Below are positions 54,335 through 63,079 of a stretch of DNA of 64,000 nucleotides, one piece after another. The stretch covers positions 1 through 64,000 of the forward strand of contig NZ_JARKMZ010000036.1 in assembly GCF_029360775.1 (NCBI RefSeq), written 5' to 3'. This stretch comes from Daejeonella sp. H1SJ63. GTDB lineage: Bacteria; Bacteroidota; Bacteroidia; Sphingobacteriales; Sphingobacteriaceae. The notes below the pieces were generated by a model. That model saw only the letters and a list, made by a program, of their open reading frames with translations. It did not search any database and was not told the origin of the DNA. Each line of letters starts with the position of its first letter. The first letter of the stretch is position 1. A program made the position numbers and the translations under genes.

Positions 54335-55534
54335 TCAGAATGAAGGTAAAATGTGAATTTCTACTTCTTCTCCGGCCTTGTATTCTGTACGATCTTCGTC
54401 GAGTTTAATCAGGCAGTTGGCTTTTGCAAATGAACTTAGCCTGAATGACTCCTGTGCTTTAAGGTCTTTTACATATTTTCCATCGAAATAAGCTTTCAGG
54501 AAATGGGTAATTCCTGCCGGTTTTTTCATGCCTGTTTCCAGAATTCCGGTTATCTTTTTCAGATCTTTTTCCCGATTACTCAGCAGACTCATAGCCGGAT
54601 ACACATATTCATAAAAACAGCTCAATACTGAAGCAGGGTTTCCGGGCAGGCCGAAAATATATTTATTGCCTTTTTTGCCAAAATAGATCGGTTTACCTGG
54701 TTTTTGTTTGATCTTATGAAATATCTGTTCTATGCCGTTTGCTTCAGCCGCACGAATCACAAAATCATAATCCCCCACACTTACGCCACCCGTCAGCAAT
54801 ATCAGATTGCTTTGTTCCATGGCAATTCCTAATATTTCAATCAGAACCTTAAGATCGTCTTCAGCTGAAAATACATCCACATTCAATATTCCGGCTTCTC
54901 TGATAGCAGCATTTAAAGCATAGGAATTGGATTCGTACACTTGTCCGTAGGCGAGGGGGAGTCCGGGTTGCTGAAGTTCATTGCCTGTAAGGATGATACT
55001 GATAGTTGGTCCCGGATAGACCATCAGTTCATGAATACCTAAACCGGCCAGAAAACCAATTGCAGGGGCATTCAGTAAACAGCCTTTTTCCAATGCCAGT
55101 TCGCCCTTTTTTGCATCTGATCCCTGAATTCTTACATTCTGGCCTACAGATAAATCAGGGTCTTTTATGATCAGTTTTCCATCCAGAATATCAACCTTTT
55201 CCTGCATTACTACTGTGTCGGCTCCCGGAGGAACTGCGGCACCTGTAAAGATTCTGCAGGTGTTTTGAATGTGCAACGGACTTTGTTCAGCAAGGCCGGC
55301 CTGAGCAAGACCTTCAATTTTAAGTGCTTTATTTTGCTTCCATCCTTCAAAGTTCAGGGCATAACCATCCATTGAAGATTGATTGAACGGAGGAACATCT
55401 GTTAATGCATAAACATCTTCAGCAAGGATCAGTCCTGCTGCTGCGGCAATTGAAACCTTTACAGGATCAGGGGGGATAATATGCTCCCTGATCAATTTTT
55501 TTGCCTCTGAAACCTCAATGAATTCTGCCGACAT
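54335..55534 (-). CDS. moeA: Molybdopterin molybdenumtransferase MoeA
   Basis: A 399-residue enzyme that inserts molybdate into adenylylated molybdopterin. Motifs are FNQSSMDGYALN, TGAAVPPGADTVVMQE, LLTGGVSVGDYDFV and FGLPGNPASVLSCFYEYV. Full length with domains I-IV. It lies 71 bases downstream of moaA and four bases upstream of the TauE-like gene. Confidence 0.95.
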   Translation of the reverse strand: MSAEFIEVSEAKKLIREHIIPPDPVKVSIAAAAGLILAEDVYALTDVPPFNQSSMDGYALNFEGWKQNKALKIEGLAQAGLAEQSPLHIQNTCRIFTGAAVPPGADTVVMQEKVDILDGKLIIKDPDLSVGQNVRIQGSDAKKGELALEKGCLLNAPAIGFLAGLGIHELMVYPGPTISIILTGNELQQPGLPLAYGQVYESNSYALNAAIREAGILNVDVFSAEDDLKVLIEILGIAMEQSNLILLTGGVSVGDYDFVIRAAEANGIEQIFHKIKQKPGKPIYFGKKGNKYIFGLPGNPASVLSCFYEYVYPAMSLLSNREKDLKKITGILETGMKKPAGITHFLKAYFDGKYVKDLKAQESFRLSSFAKANCLIKLDEDRTEYKAGEEVEIHILPSF

Positions 55535-55605
55535 TTCTTATGAATTTGCTAAATAAATGTGAATTTCGATAAAAAATAGGGGATTAGCAATCGGGACAAT
55601 ACCTC

Positions 55606-56586
55606 TTATCCGCCAATGCTGATCATGCTTCTGTTGTGCAGATCTTCTGTATGGATTTTTTCAAAATCTTTGCTGAACTGTCCGCCAAGCTCCTTAGCTT
55701 TTGTGGCAATACTCGCTTTGATCAGAGTCAATACATCTTCACCGTTTCTAAGCGCACTCAGCAGGTCATTTTCTTTTTCAGAGAAGAGGCAGTTTTTCAT
55801 TTTTCCGTCAGCGGTGAGCCGCATACGATTGCATCCTGCACAGAAAGGAGAACTCATTGTACTGATAATGGCAAAGGTTCCTTTATGACCTTCAATAGCG
55901 TATTTTTTTGCCGTATCATGCTTATCACCCTGTATGGGTATTGCATGAAATTGCTTTCCAATTTCGTCGAGCATTTCAGTCCAGGTAAACACCTGATTGC
56001 TGGTCCAGCGGTTACCTTCAAATGGCATAAACTCAATGAAACGTACATGCACCGGAACATCTTTTGTCCAGGCAATAAAATCATTGATTTCATGATCATT
56101 CATCCCCTTCATTACCACTACATTTACTTTGACATGAAAGTTTCTGCTGATCATCAGATTGATGTTATCCATCACCTTCTGAAAACTGTCTCTGCGGGTA
56201 ATGATACTGAATTTGCCGGGATCAAGGGTATCCAGACTAATGTTTAGCGATTTTACTTTTGCCTGTTCAAGAACATCCACAAAATCATGAAGACGGGTTG
56301 CATTGGTAGTAAGAGTCAGCTTTACAGGGAGCTTAGCCAGTCGAAGTATAATGTCGGCAGCATCTTTTCTTACCAATGGTTCACCACCTGTCAGGCGGAT
56401 CTTATTTACACCATTCTCAACGAAAAGCCTTGCAAGTGATTCAATCTCATCGGGCTGCATCAGCCTTGAATGGGGGGTAAATTCATAGTTTTCCTCAGGC
56501 ATGCAGTAAAAGCAGCGTAAGTTGCAGTTATCCGTTAAAGAGATCCTGAGGTAATTATGAACCCGATTATATGAATCAATGAGCAT
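55606..56586 (-). CDS. moaA: GTP 3',8-cyclase MoaA
   Basis: A 326-residue radical SAM enzyme that starts molybdopterin synthesis from GTP. The N-terminal cluster motif is CNLRCFYC; the second cluster is CAGCNRMRLT with the third Cys in MKNCLF; the C terminus ends in Gly-Gly as required. Its partner MoaC is not encoded in this window. It begins 13 bases after the nucleotidyltransferase gene ends. Confidence 0.96.
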   Translation of the reverse strand: MLIDSYNRVHNYLRISLTDNCNLRCFYCMPEENYEFTPHSRLMQPDEIESLARLFVENGVNKIRLTGGEPLVRKDAADIILRLAKLPVKLTLTTNATRLHDFVDVLEQAKVKSLNISLDTLDPGKFSIITRRDSFQKVMDNINLMISRNFHVKVNVVVMKGMNDHEINDFIAWTKDVPVHVRFIEFMPFEGNRWTSNQVFTWTEMLDEIGKQFHAIPIQGDKHDTAKKYAIEGHKGTFAIISTMSSPFCAGCNRMRLTADGKMKNCLFSEKENDLLSALRNGEDVLTLIKASIATKAKELGGQFSKDFEKIHTEDLHNRSMISIGG

Positions 56587-56599
56587 GGTTAAAAGTACG

Positions 56600-57208
56600 C
56601 TATTTAGCTAAATTCTTATAATTTTCGCTGGTATCAATATCGATACGCCCATCCTTAAAATCAATAGATCCGGTTTGATCATGAAATTTATTGAACAGTA
56701 CTCTTGCACCTTTGTCTCCTTTCAATGCCATGAGCTCATGAAACATGCTTTTATGAAATAGCGCAGGAGTACCCAGTATATTATCATAACTGCTGGCAAT
56801 AATGGCTTTTCCGCTTGTCTGATGAGCGAGAATTAATTCGTTTAACAGATCTGAACTGACATAGGGCTGATCGCAAACCATGATGATTGCCGCATCCGTT
56901 TTACTAAAACTGTTCAGAATCTCATTGATCCCGCACCTGATTGAAGAGGCCATTCCACTCTCCCAGTCCGGGTTTTCTGTAATGATAATCTGCTCTCTGT
57001 TGAGTTGTTTTTCTATATTTTCTTTGTCTGAACCCAGGATAATTATTACAGAGGATGCCATACTTCCGGTAGCAGCATCAATACTGTGCTGAAGCAGGCT
57101 TGTACCCCTGTATTCCAAAAGCTGCTTGGGGCTTCCCAAACGGGAAGACCGTCCTGCAGCCAGAATAATGATGGCAATATTTTCCTCAGTTTGAGCTTGA
57201 TCAGGCAT
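56600..57208 (-). CDS. MocA/MobA-like molybdopterin nucleotidyltransferase
   Basis: A 202-residue NTP-transferase fold: IIILAAGRSSRLGSPKQLL (nucleotide loop), then MVCDQPYVSSDLL. The SRLGSPKQ pattern and the adjacent xdhC fit a MocA-type enzyme (molybdopterin cytosine dinucleotide synthesis for xanthine-oxidase-type enzymes) more than MobA; this distinction is inference. Confidence 0.85.
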   Translation of the reverse strand: MPDQAQTEENIAIIILAAGRSSRLGSPKQLLEYRGTSLLQHSIDAATGSMASSVIIILGSDKENIEKQLNREQIIITENPDWESGMASSIRCGINEILNSFSKTDAAIIMVCDQPYVSSDLLNELILAHQTSGKAIIASSYDNILGTPALFHKSMFHELMALKGDKGARVLFNKFHDQTGSIDFKDGRIDIDTSENYKNLAK

Positions 57209-57212
57209 GGGT

Positions 57213-58334
57213 TTAGTTTCTGGGATGTATGGGACTTTGTCTGAATTTCAGGAACTGCCCATCTCTTCCTGAAAATGCTGCTCTGATACCTGCCGCAAGC
57301 GATAAGGCAATCTCTTCCGGCATGACAGCACCAATATCAAGACCGAGAGGAGCATAAATGCGCTGCATATCTGTTTCAGAAACAGGATTGTTTTCTTCGG
57401 CGAGTTCTTTCCATATTTTTTCTGAGCGCAGTCGCGGACCAAGCATTCCAATAAATGGGGCATTTGACCTCAGTACCATGGGTAGATTTCGCTTATCAGT
57501 TTTATAATCATGCGACATCAGGATAATTGCAGTATGCTCATCAACAAGCAGTTCAGAAAATTCTGAAACCGGTCGTATCTCATCGGCAATAGCCCTGATT
57601 TTTGTATTAACTTTTATAAGTTCAGCAACGATACTGACTCTCCACCCAAGCTCCTTAAGCAAACGACTCATCGGATAAACATCATACTGATGACCGATCA
57701 GAACGACATGGATTTCAGGCGGCAGGATCTCAATAAACATGTCAGCACTTCTTCCATCCTGCGATTCGTAATGGAATGAATTGGATGTGTTTTTAGAAAT
57801 CTGAAGTTCGGCAGCCTTGTTTAACCGATCTTTCAGACCGGGATCTTCGAATGTGTTAAGACTGTCTGATCCGGTGTATTTGATCACTTGTCCCGCTAGC
57901 AGATTTCCCCAGTTGCCATTCAACTTTGTGATCGTAATCAGGATATGGGTATCGCGGTTGGCCCTGATACATGACTTTAATATTTCTACCGGATTATCAG
58001 GATTATTGAAATCAAGAGGTGTAAACAATACGTCAATAATACCGTTACAGCCTAAGCCAACCCCAATCTGATGAGGATCATCTTCACTGGTATCATAAGT
58101 GATCAGGGTAGATTTTGAATTGTTGATAGCTAATCGCGCACGTTTGAGCGCATCGCCCTCCAGACAGCCCCCACTGATTCCGCCTACCCAGGTTCCGTTA
58201 TCAAGAACCAGCATACGTGCACCTGTGCGACGGTAGGATGAACCTTCCACCCGAACAACTGTTGCCAATGCCGCATGCAGACTGTCTTTATCGGTCTCAT
58301 CGTAAGCTTTAACTATAGCTTTTATCTCTTTCAT
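57213..58334 (-). CDS. xdhC: XdhC-family molybdenum-cofactor insertion protein
   Basis: A 373-residue maturation factor that binds cofactor and delivers it to xanthine-dehydrogenase-type enzymes. The N-terminal XdhC domain has RVEGSSYRRTGARML, GGISGGCLEGDA and DPHQIGVGLGCNG; the C-terminal Rossmann domain has MSHDYKTDKRNL and GMLGPRLRSEK. The start at 58334 (MKEIKAIVKAYDE) is preferred; an upstream in-frame ATG adds 15 residues without family resemblance. First gene of the operon. No molybdoenzyme is encoded in the window. Confidence 0.92.
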   Translation of the reverse strand: MKEIKAIVKAYDETDKDSLHAALATVVRVEGSSYRRTGARMLVLDNGTWVGGISGGCLEGDALKRARLAINNSKSTLITYDTSEDDPHQIGVGLGCNGIIDVLFTPLDFNNPDNPVEILKSCIRANRDTHILITITKLNGNWGNLLAGQVIKYTGSDSLNTFEDPGLKDRLNKAAELQISKNTSNSFHYESQDGRSADMFIEILPPEIHVVLIGHQYDVYPMSRLLKELGWRVSIVAELIKVNTKIRAIADEIRPVSEFSELLVDEHTAIILMSHDYKTDKRNLPMVLRSNAPFIGMLGPRLRSEKIWKELAEENNPVSETDMQRIYAPLGLDIGAVMPEEIALSLAAGIRAAFSGRDGQFLKFRQSPIHPRN

Positions 58335-58472
58335 TTTATTAACACAGCTTGGCTTAAAATGTCTGAATATTCTAAACAATCCAATTTAAATAAACGCTTA
58401 AGCCGGTTTGAAATTACAATAATTTGGATGAATTTGTTAGATTAGAGATGGATTGTTAATTCTTAATTTCTG

Positions 58473-58931
58473 ATGATGAACAGACTCTTTCTGCTGATTC
58501 TTCTTTGTGTCTTTTCCTTGTCTGCTATGGCGCAAAGTGAAAATCCAAAATATAATAAAGCAATGGCTGAATCATTGGGTGCAGATGATTATGGCATGAA
58601 AATGTATGTTTTTGTAATACTTAAAACAGGACCGGTAAGCGCCGATAAAGCAGCGACAGATAGCTTGTTCAGAGGGCATATGAAGAATATCGGCAGACTT
58701 GCAGACTCAGGAAAACTTCTTGTTGCCGGACCAATGAAGAAGAATGATAAGAACTATCGCGGAATATTTATTCTGAATGCAGCAAGCCTGGAAGAGGCAG
58801 CAGCACTTTTGGAAACAGATCCCGCCGTGAAGGCCAAACTCCTGGATACGGAGCTATACCAATGGTACGGATCAGCTGCTTTGGCAAAATATCTGGAGTA
58901 TCACGAAATGGTGGGAAAGAAAAAGATGTAA
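58473..58931 (+). CDS. Exported YciI-like protein
   Basis: A 152-residue protein with a signal peptide (MNRLFLLILLCVFSLSAMAQ) followed by a YciI-like ferredoxin-fold domain: MKMYVFVILKTGP, FRGHMKNIGRLADSGKLLVAGPM, and LETDPAVKAKLLDTELYQWYGSAAL. Most YciI proteins are cytoplasmic, so export is notable. Function unknown. It is divergent from xdhC and ends 13 bases from the convergent LLM gene. Confidence 0.85.
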   Translation: MMNRLFLLILLCVFSLSAMAQSENPKYNKAMAESLGADDYGMKMYVFVILKTGPVSADKAATDSLFRGHMKNIGRLADSGKLLVAGPMKKNDKNYRGIFILNAASLEEAAALLETDPAVKAKLLDTELYQWYGSAALAKYLEYHEMVGKKKM

Positions 58932-58944
58932 TTTTTTTCAATGC

Positions 58945-59976
58945 TTATTTTCCGAGTGCTTTTCTAACCGCCGGAGCTACAATGTTTCCGTAAAGTTCAA
59001 TCGATTTCAGTATTTTATGATGAGGTATATTGCCCATGCTCATTTGAGCAAGGAAGCGGGTATTGCCGAATAGCTCATGTTCGTAAAGTATTTTATCAAT
59101 CACTTCCTGCGGACTTCCGGCAAGCAGTGCACCTTTTGGAGATCGTGAATATTCGAACTGCTGTCTGCTCAAAGGCGACCAGCCTCTTTCCTGACCTATC
59201 CGATTCATCATTGTAGCATAAGCCGGGTATAATTCATCAGCAGCCTGGTTTGAATTCTCAGCAATGTAAACATGAGAATTGATACTTACCTGCAATTCAT
59301 CAGGATTTTGTCCATTTCGTTCAGCAGTTTGACGGTACAGTTTGATGAATGGCACAAACTGCCCGGGCATACCTCCTATAATGGCTAATGCAAGTGGTAA
59401 TTTCAAATTTGCAGCCCTCACTGCTGATGCAGGCGTGCCTCCTGCAGCTATCCAGACAGGCAGCGAGTTTTGGAATGGCCTTGGGTAAACTCCCTTGTTT
59501 TCAAATGAAGGTCTGTGCTTTCCTTTCCAGCTCAATATATCAGTTTGATTTAGCTTTAAAAGCAGTTCCAGCTTCTCTGAAAAAAGTTCATCATAATCAC
59601 TCAGGTCATAGCCAAAAAGGGGATAGGATTCAATGAATGAACCCCGGCCAACCATGATTTCAGCCCTTCCTGAAGATAACTGGTCAACTGTAGCAAAATC
59701 CTGAAATACTCTTACCGGGTCATCCGAGCTAAGAACGGTTACTGCACTGCTTAGCCTGATTGTTTTAGTTTTTACAGCTGCTGCTGCAAGAATAATGGCT
59801 GGCGCCGAAACGGCATAATCCGGGCGATGGTGTTCGCCAATCCCAAACACATCCAGACCAAGCTGGTCGGCAAGTTCAATTTCTTCGAGAAGATCTTTTA
59901 TTCGCTGGTTGGTATTTTGGCTGCGGTTTAGAGCATCCGGCCGCATATCAGCAAATGTGTAGAGTCCTAATTCCAT
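58945..59976 (-). CDS. LLM-class flavin-dependent oxidoreductase
   Basis: A 343-residue TIM-barrel enzyme of the luciferase-like family using FMNH2 or F420. Motifs are [54 protein letters not shown], and [17 protein letters not shown]. Many relatives in this phylum are unassigned. The gene stands between a convergent YciI-like gene and the cls gene upstream on the same strand. Confidence 0.9.
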   Translation of the reverse strand: MELGLYTFADMRPDALNRSQNTNQRIKDLLEEIELADQLGLDVFGIGEHHRPDYAVSAPAIILAAAAVKTKTIRLSSAVTVLSSDDPVRVFQDFATVDQLSSGRAEIMVGRGSFIESYPLFGYDLSDYDELFSEKLELLLKLNQTDILSWKGKHRPSFENKGVYPRPFQNSLPVWIAAGGTPASAVRAANLKLPLALAIIGGMPGQFVPFIKLYRQTAERNGQNPDELQVSINSHVYIAENSNQAADELYPAYATMMNRIGQERGWSPLSRQQFEYSRSPKGALLAGSPQEVIDKILYEHELFGNTRFLAQMSMGNIPHHKILKSIELYGNIVAPAVRKALGK

Positions 59977-60071
59977 ATGAGGATTTTGGTTTTGTTCTTT
60001 CGGACAAATTTCGCATTTTAAATTTCCCGCCTGATATTTTTCCTGATCTGAATTGTAAGCAGCCGGTCAAA

Positions 60072-61529
60072 TTAAAGCAGGGGGGAGATCAATCTGACAG
60101 CTTTTTCTTTCAGCTTTTTATAGCCCGGACGCTTGTTCCATTCCTCTGCTTCCAGCCTGATTGAATATTTAAGATCTTCCTTAAAATGATTATGAAGAAT
60201 TTCTGCTACTTCCTTGTCGTAAATAATGGCATTTACTTCGAAGTTCAGATCAAAGCTTCTGATATCCATATTTGATGTTCCGATCATACCCAGCTGCTGG
60301 TCAAATACCATTGTTTTTGCATGGATAAAGCCTCTTTGATAGCGGTATACTTCAATGCCGGCACTTAGAAGGTCGCTGTAATAGGATTGAACGGCAAGAT
60401 CAACAATAGATGAATCTGATTTTAGCGGTAAAATAATTTTAATCTTAACCCCGCCAAGTGATGCTATGGTAAGTGCATCGAGCAAACTCTCATTGGGAAT
60501 AAAGTATGGGGTACTGATCAGAATCTCTTTGGTGGCGAGGTTGATTGCCTGCAAGATGGAATATAATATGACCGGAGTGCCTGAATCTGGTCCGCCGGCA
60601 GCAATCTGCACAATCTTGTTCCCGGTTTTCGGAATGCTGCCAAGAGGAGGGAATAGTTTATTATCAGGTTCAAGCTGAACATCGGCGCAGAAATTCCAGT
60701 CGCAAAGAAACAGATACTGAAGGTATTGTACCCCCGGGCCATCGATGCGAAGATGTGTATCACGCCAGTATATTTTACCGGGCTTTTCAAAAGTGTTAAT
60801 ATAGCGGTCGCTGATATTAATACCGCCGATAAAAGCTGTAACTCCGTCAATTACCACTATTTTTCTATGATTTCTGTAGTTTAGCCGGTTGGCCAGAGTA
60901 ACAAAACGGACCTTGAAAAATGGGAAGGCCTTAACTCCGGCTGCTCTAAGCCGGTGTACAAGGGTGTTACGTATTGAGCGGCTGCCATAATCGTCATAAA
61001 TGAATTTTACCGCAACGCCTTCTTTTACTTTCTGTATCAGTATTGACTCAATTTCCTTTCCGCTTTCATCATCTTCCACTATATAATATTCAATGTGGAT
61101 ATGCTCTTTTGCAGTTTTCAGCGCCCTGATCAGTTCAGGGAATTTATTTTCTCCATTCAGCAGCAGTTTTACAGCATTATTTGAGGTTAGCGGACTTGTA
61201 CTGTCTTTTAACAACATATTTGCAAGCTCCTCATAATTTTTCACCGCATCATCTCCTTCATCGAAGGTTTGTTTAGAGTAGCTGTGGATAAATTTCTTAA
61301 GCTTTTCTGCAAGCTCGGTATTGCTGATCAGCTTTTTGCTGTACATTTTTCTGGTCCGGTAGTTAATGCCGAACAAAAAGTAAAATGCCATGCCAACGAA
61401 GGGAGCAAAGATGGCAAACAGGAGGTAGGCAAGTGTTTTGGTGTTATTTCGTGTGTCATATATAATTCTGACACAAACAATGCTTAGAATGAGCAAATAG
61501 ATAATCTGTATAAAATGCAGAAGACTCAT
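60072..61529 (-). CDS. cls: Cardiolipin synthase
   Basis: A 485-residue membrane enzyme joining two phosphatidylglycerols. Two N-terminal membrane segments precede two HKD phospholipase-D motifs: NYRNHRKIVVIDG with SDRYINT following, and FIHAKTMVFDQQLGMIGTSNMD. Length is typical of the ClsA type. Confidence 0.93.
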   Translation of the reverse strand: MSLLHFIQIIYLLILSIVCVRIIYDTRNNTKTLAYLLFAIFAPFVGMAFYFLFGINYRTRKMYSKKLISNTELAEKLKKFIHSYSKQTFDEGDDAVKNYEELANMLLKDSTSPLTSNNAVKLLLNGENKFPELIRALKTAKEHIHIEYYIVEDDESGKEIESILIQKVKEGVAVKFIYDDYGSRSIRNTLVHRLRAAGVKAFPFFKVRFVTLANRLNYRNHRKIVVIDGVTAFIGGINISDRYINTFEKPGKIYWRDTHLRIDGPGVQYLQYLFLCDWNFCADVQLEPDNKLFPPLGSIPKTGNKIVQIAAGGPDSGTPVILYSILQAINLATKEILISTPYFIPNESLLDALTIASLGGVKIKIILPLKSDSSIVDLAVQSYYSDLLSAGIEVYRYQRGFIHAKTMVFDQQLGMIGTSNMDIRSFDLNFEVNAIIYDKEVAEILHNHFKEDLKYSIRLEAEEWNKRPGYKKLKEKAVRLISPLL

Positions 61530-62002
61530 ACCAGGGCTATGCTGAATTACCTGATGAAGATAAGATATTTAGCTTAATCCCAAAGTTGATTCACTACAAA
61601 TTATGTGCAGTTACTCTGTTCCTGTCTATATAAAAGGCCATAATTACAAACAACCACTGTAAATTACCGCCCAGGCGATCATTTCAACATCAGGAGGCGG
61701 AGGACCCATTATATTTCCGGCCTGAATAATCACCAGAAATAAGATCAGTGCAATCAGACCGTATTTGCCGGAATTGTTTTTTGCTGCAAATCCGATTCCG
61801 AAATGTCCGATAAACATAAGCTGAGATTATTATGATTAGATTTTTTGCTGATTAATTTTAACTGTCGGGCAGGTGAATTTTTTTATTTAATGATTTGATT
61901 CAAACAGAAATTGAATATTACACGATATTAACCGTTAAATAAGAGACTAAGGTCATATTTTGAACTGAATTTTAGTTTTATTTTTGTGTTTAAAATTGTT
62001 CC
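61530..62002. other. Intergenic region with a decayed gene
   Basis: Apart from the pseudogene at 61594-61817, this stretch shows no gene. The part after 61850 is AT-rich and should contain the promoter of the adaptor gene; TATTTTGAAC at about 61953 and TTTATTTTTGTG at about 61977 contain TAnnTTTG-like matches, the latter TTATTTTTG close to the start at 62003. Confidence 0.5.
61594..61817 (-). pseudogene. Remnant of a membrane-bound hydrolase-like protein, internally deleted and frameshifted
   Basis: From ATG at 61815-61817 the frame gives MFIGHFGIGFAAK, the start of a widespread family of polytopic inner-membrane proteins usually named metal-dependent hydrolase, about 200 residues or more. 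It then jumps to the family's C-terminal part (LFLVIIQAGNIMGPPPPDVEMIAW). The frame ends at 61644, but in the next frame the family ending continues as QWLFVIMAFYIDRNR to a TAG at 61594. So the centre is gone and one base is lost near 61655. Family recognition is from memory of the two end motifs. Confidence 0.6.
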
Positions 62003-63079
62003 ATGAGGTTTAGCGTATTTATTGCCTTTTCTGTGCTGCTTTATTCCTGCAGCAGTTCTGATGAAAGAATCAGGCCTGAGATTCAGCCGATTTCGGAATC
62101 TGTTTATGCCTCGGGAACTTTGAAAAGCAAGGGACAGTATCAGGCATTTGCAACCGTTAATGGTATTATTGAGGAGATTTTTGTTGATGAGGGGGATACG
62201 CTAAAAAAAGGCGATCCGATACTGAGAATTTCGAATGAAGTTCAACAGTTAAATGCCGAGAATGCCAGGCTGGCAGCAGATTATAATGACCTTGCTGCAA
62301 ATAAGGACAAGCTTCATGAAGCCGCCTCCCAGATTGATCTTACCCGAAGTAAGATGAAAAATGATTCGGCGATTTATCATCGCCAGAAAAATCTGTGGGA
62401 TCAGCAGGTTGGATCTAAAAATGAACTCGAACAGCGTGAACTTGCTTACCTCAATTCCGGGAATGCCTATAGTAATGCCATTATCCGGTATAATGAGCTG
62501 AAACGTCAGCTTAGTTTTGCTTCATCTCAGGCAAAGGGAAATTTATCGATTTCACAGACTCTCTCATCTGATTTTGTGCTCAGAAGCGAGATGGATGGTA
62601 TTGTTTACAGTATTAACAGGTCGGTAGGCGAGATCGTAGGACCCCAGAATCCGCTGGCAGTTATTGGCAGTTCAAAAGACTTTATTCTGGAAATGCAGAT
62701 CGACGAAAAAGATATTCTGCTGGTCAGGCAGGGGATGAAAGTGCTGGTGAAACTCGACAGTTATAATGACCGGGTATTTGAAGCGGTGCTGACACGCCTT
62801 AACCCTTTGATGAACGAGCGTACACAAACTTTTACCGTAGAGGCGGAGTTTGTACAAATACCGGAACATTTATTTCCCAACACCAGCTTCGAGGCGAGTA
62901 TACTGATTCAGACAAAAGATAAAGCATTGCTGATTCCACGCAATTATGTTTTTAAGGATTCCCTGGTCCTGAAAGCGGGTGGAGATACCCAGCGTGTAAA
63001 AATCGGGTTGAAAGATTATAAAAAAGTAGAAATTCTTGAAGGGCTGCGTGAAACAGATGAATTGATCCTGCCTGAATAA
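62003..63079 (+). CDS. Periplasmic adaptor (MacA/HlyD-like) lipoprotein
   Basis: A 358-residue membrane-fusion lipoprotein (signal ending at Cys16 in LLYSC). The lipoyl-like half-motifs flank a coiled-coil hairpin at about 75-180 (AFATVNGIIEEIFVDEGDTLKKGDPIL before; SEMDGIVYSINRSVGEIV after), followed by a beta-barrel and membrane-proximal domain. The stop overlaps the permease start by one base, so it is the adaptor of an ABC exporter of the MacAB type. It lacks the HMBD seen in the copper adaptors. Confidence 0.88.
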   Translation: MRFSVFIAFSVLLYSCSSSDERIRPEIQPISESVYASGTLKSKGQYQAFATVNGIIEEIFVDEGDTLKKGDPILRISNEVQQLNAENARLAADYNDLAANKDKLHEAASQIDLTRSKMKNDSAIYHRQKNLWDQQVGSKNELEQRELAYLNSGNAYSNAIIRYNELKRQLSFASSQAKGNLSISQTLSSDFVLRSEMDGIVYSINRSVGEIVGPQNPLAVIGSSKDFILEMQIDEKDILLVRQGMKVLVKLDSYNDRVFEAVLTRLNPLMNERTQTFTVEAEFVQIPEHLFPNTSFEASILIQTKDKALLIPRNYVFKDSLVLKAGGDTQRVKIGLKDYKKVEILEGLRETDELILPE

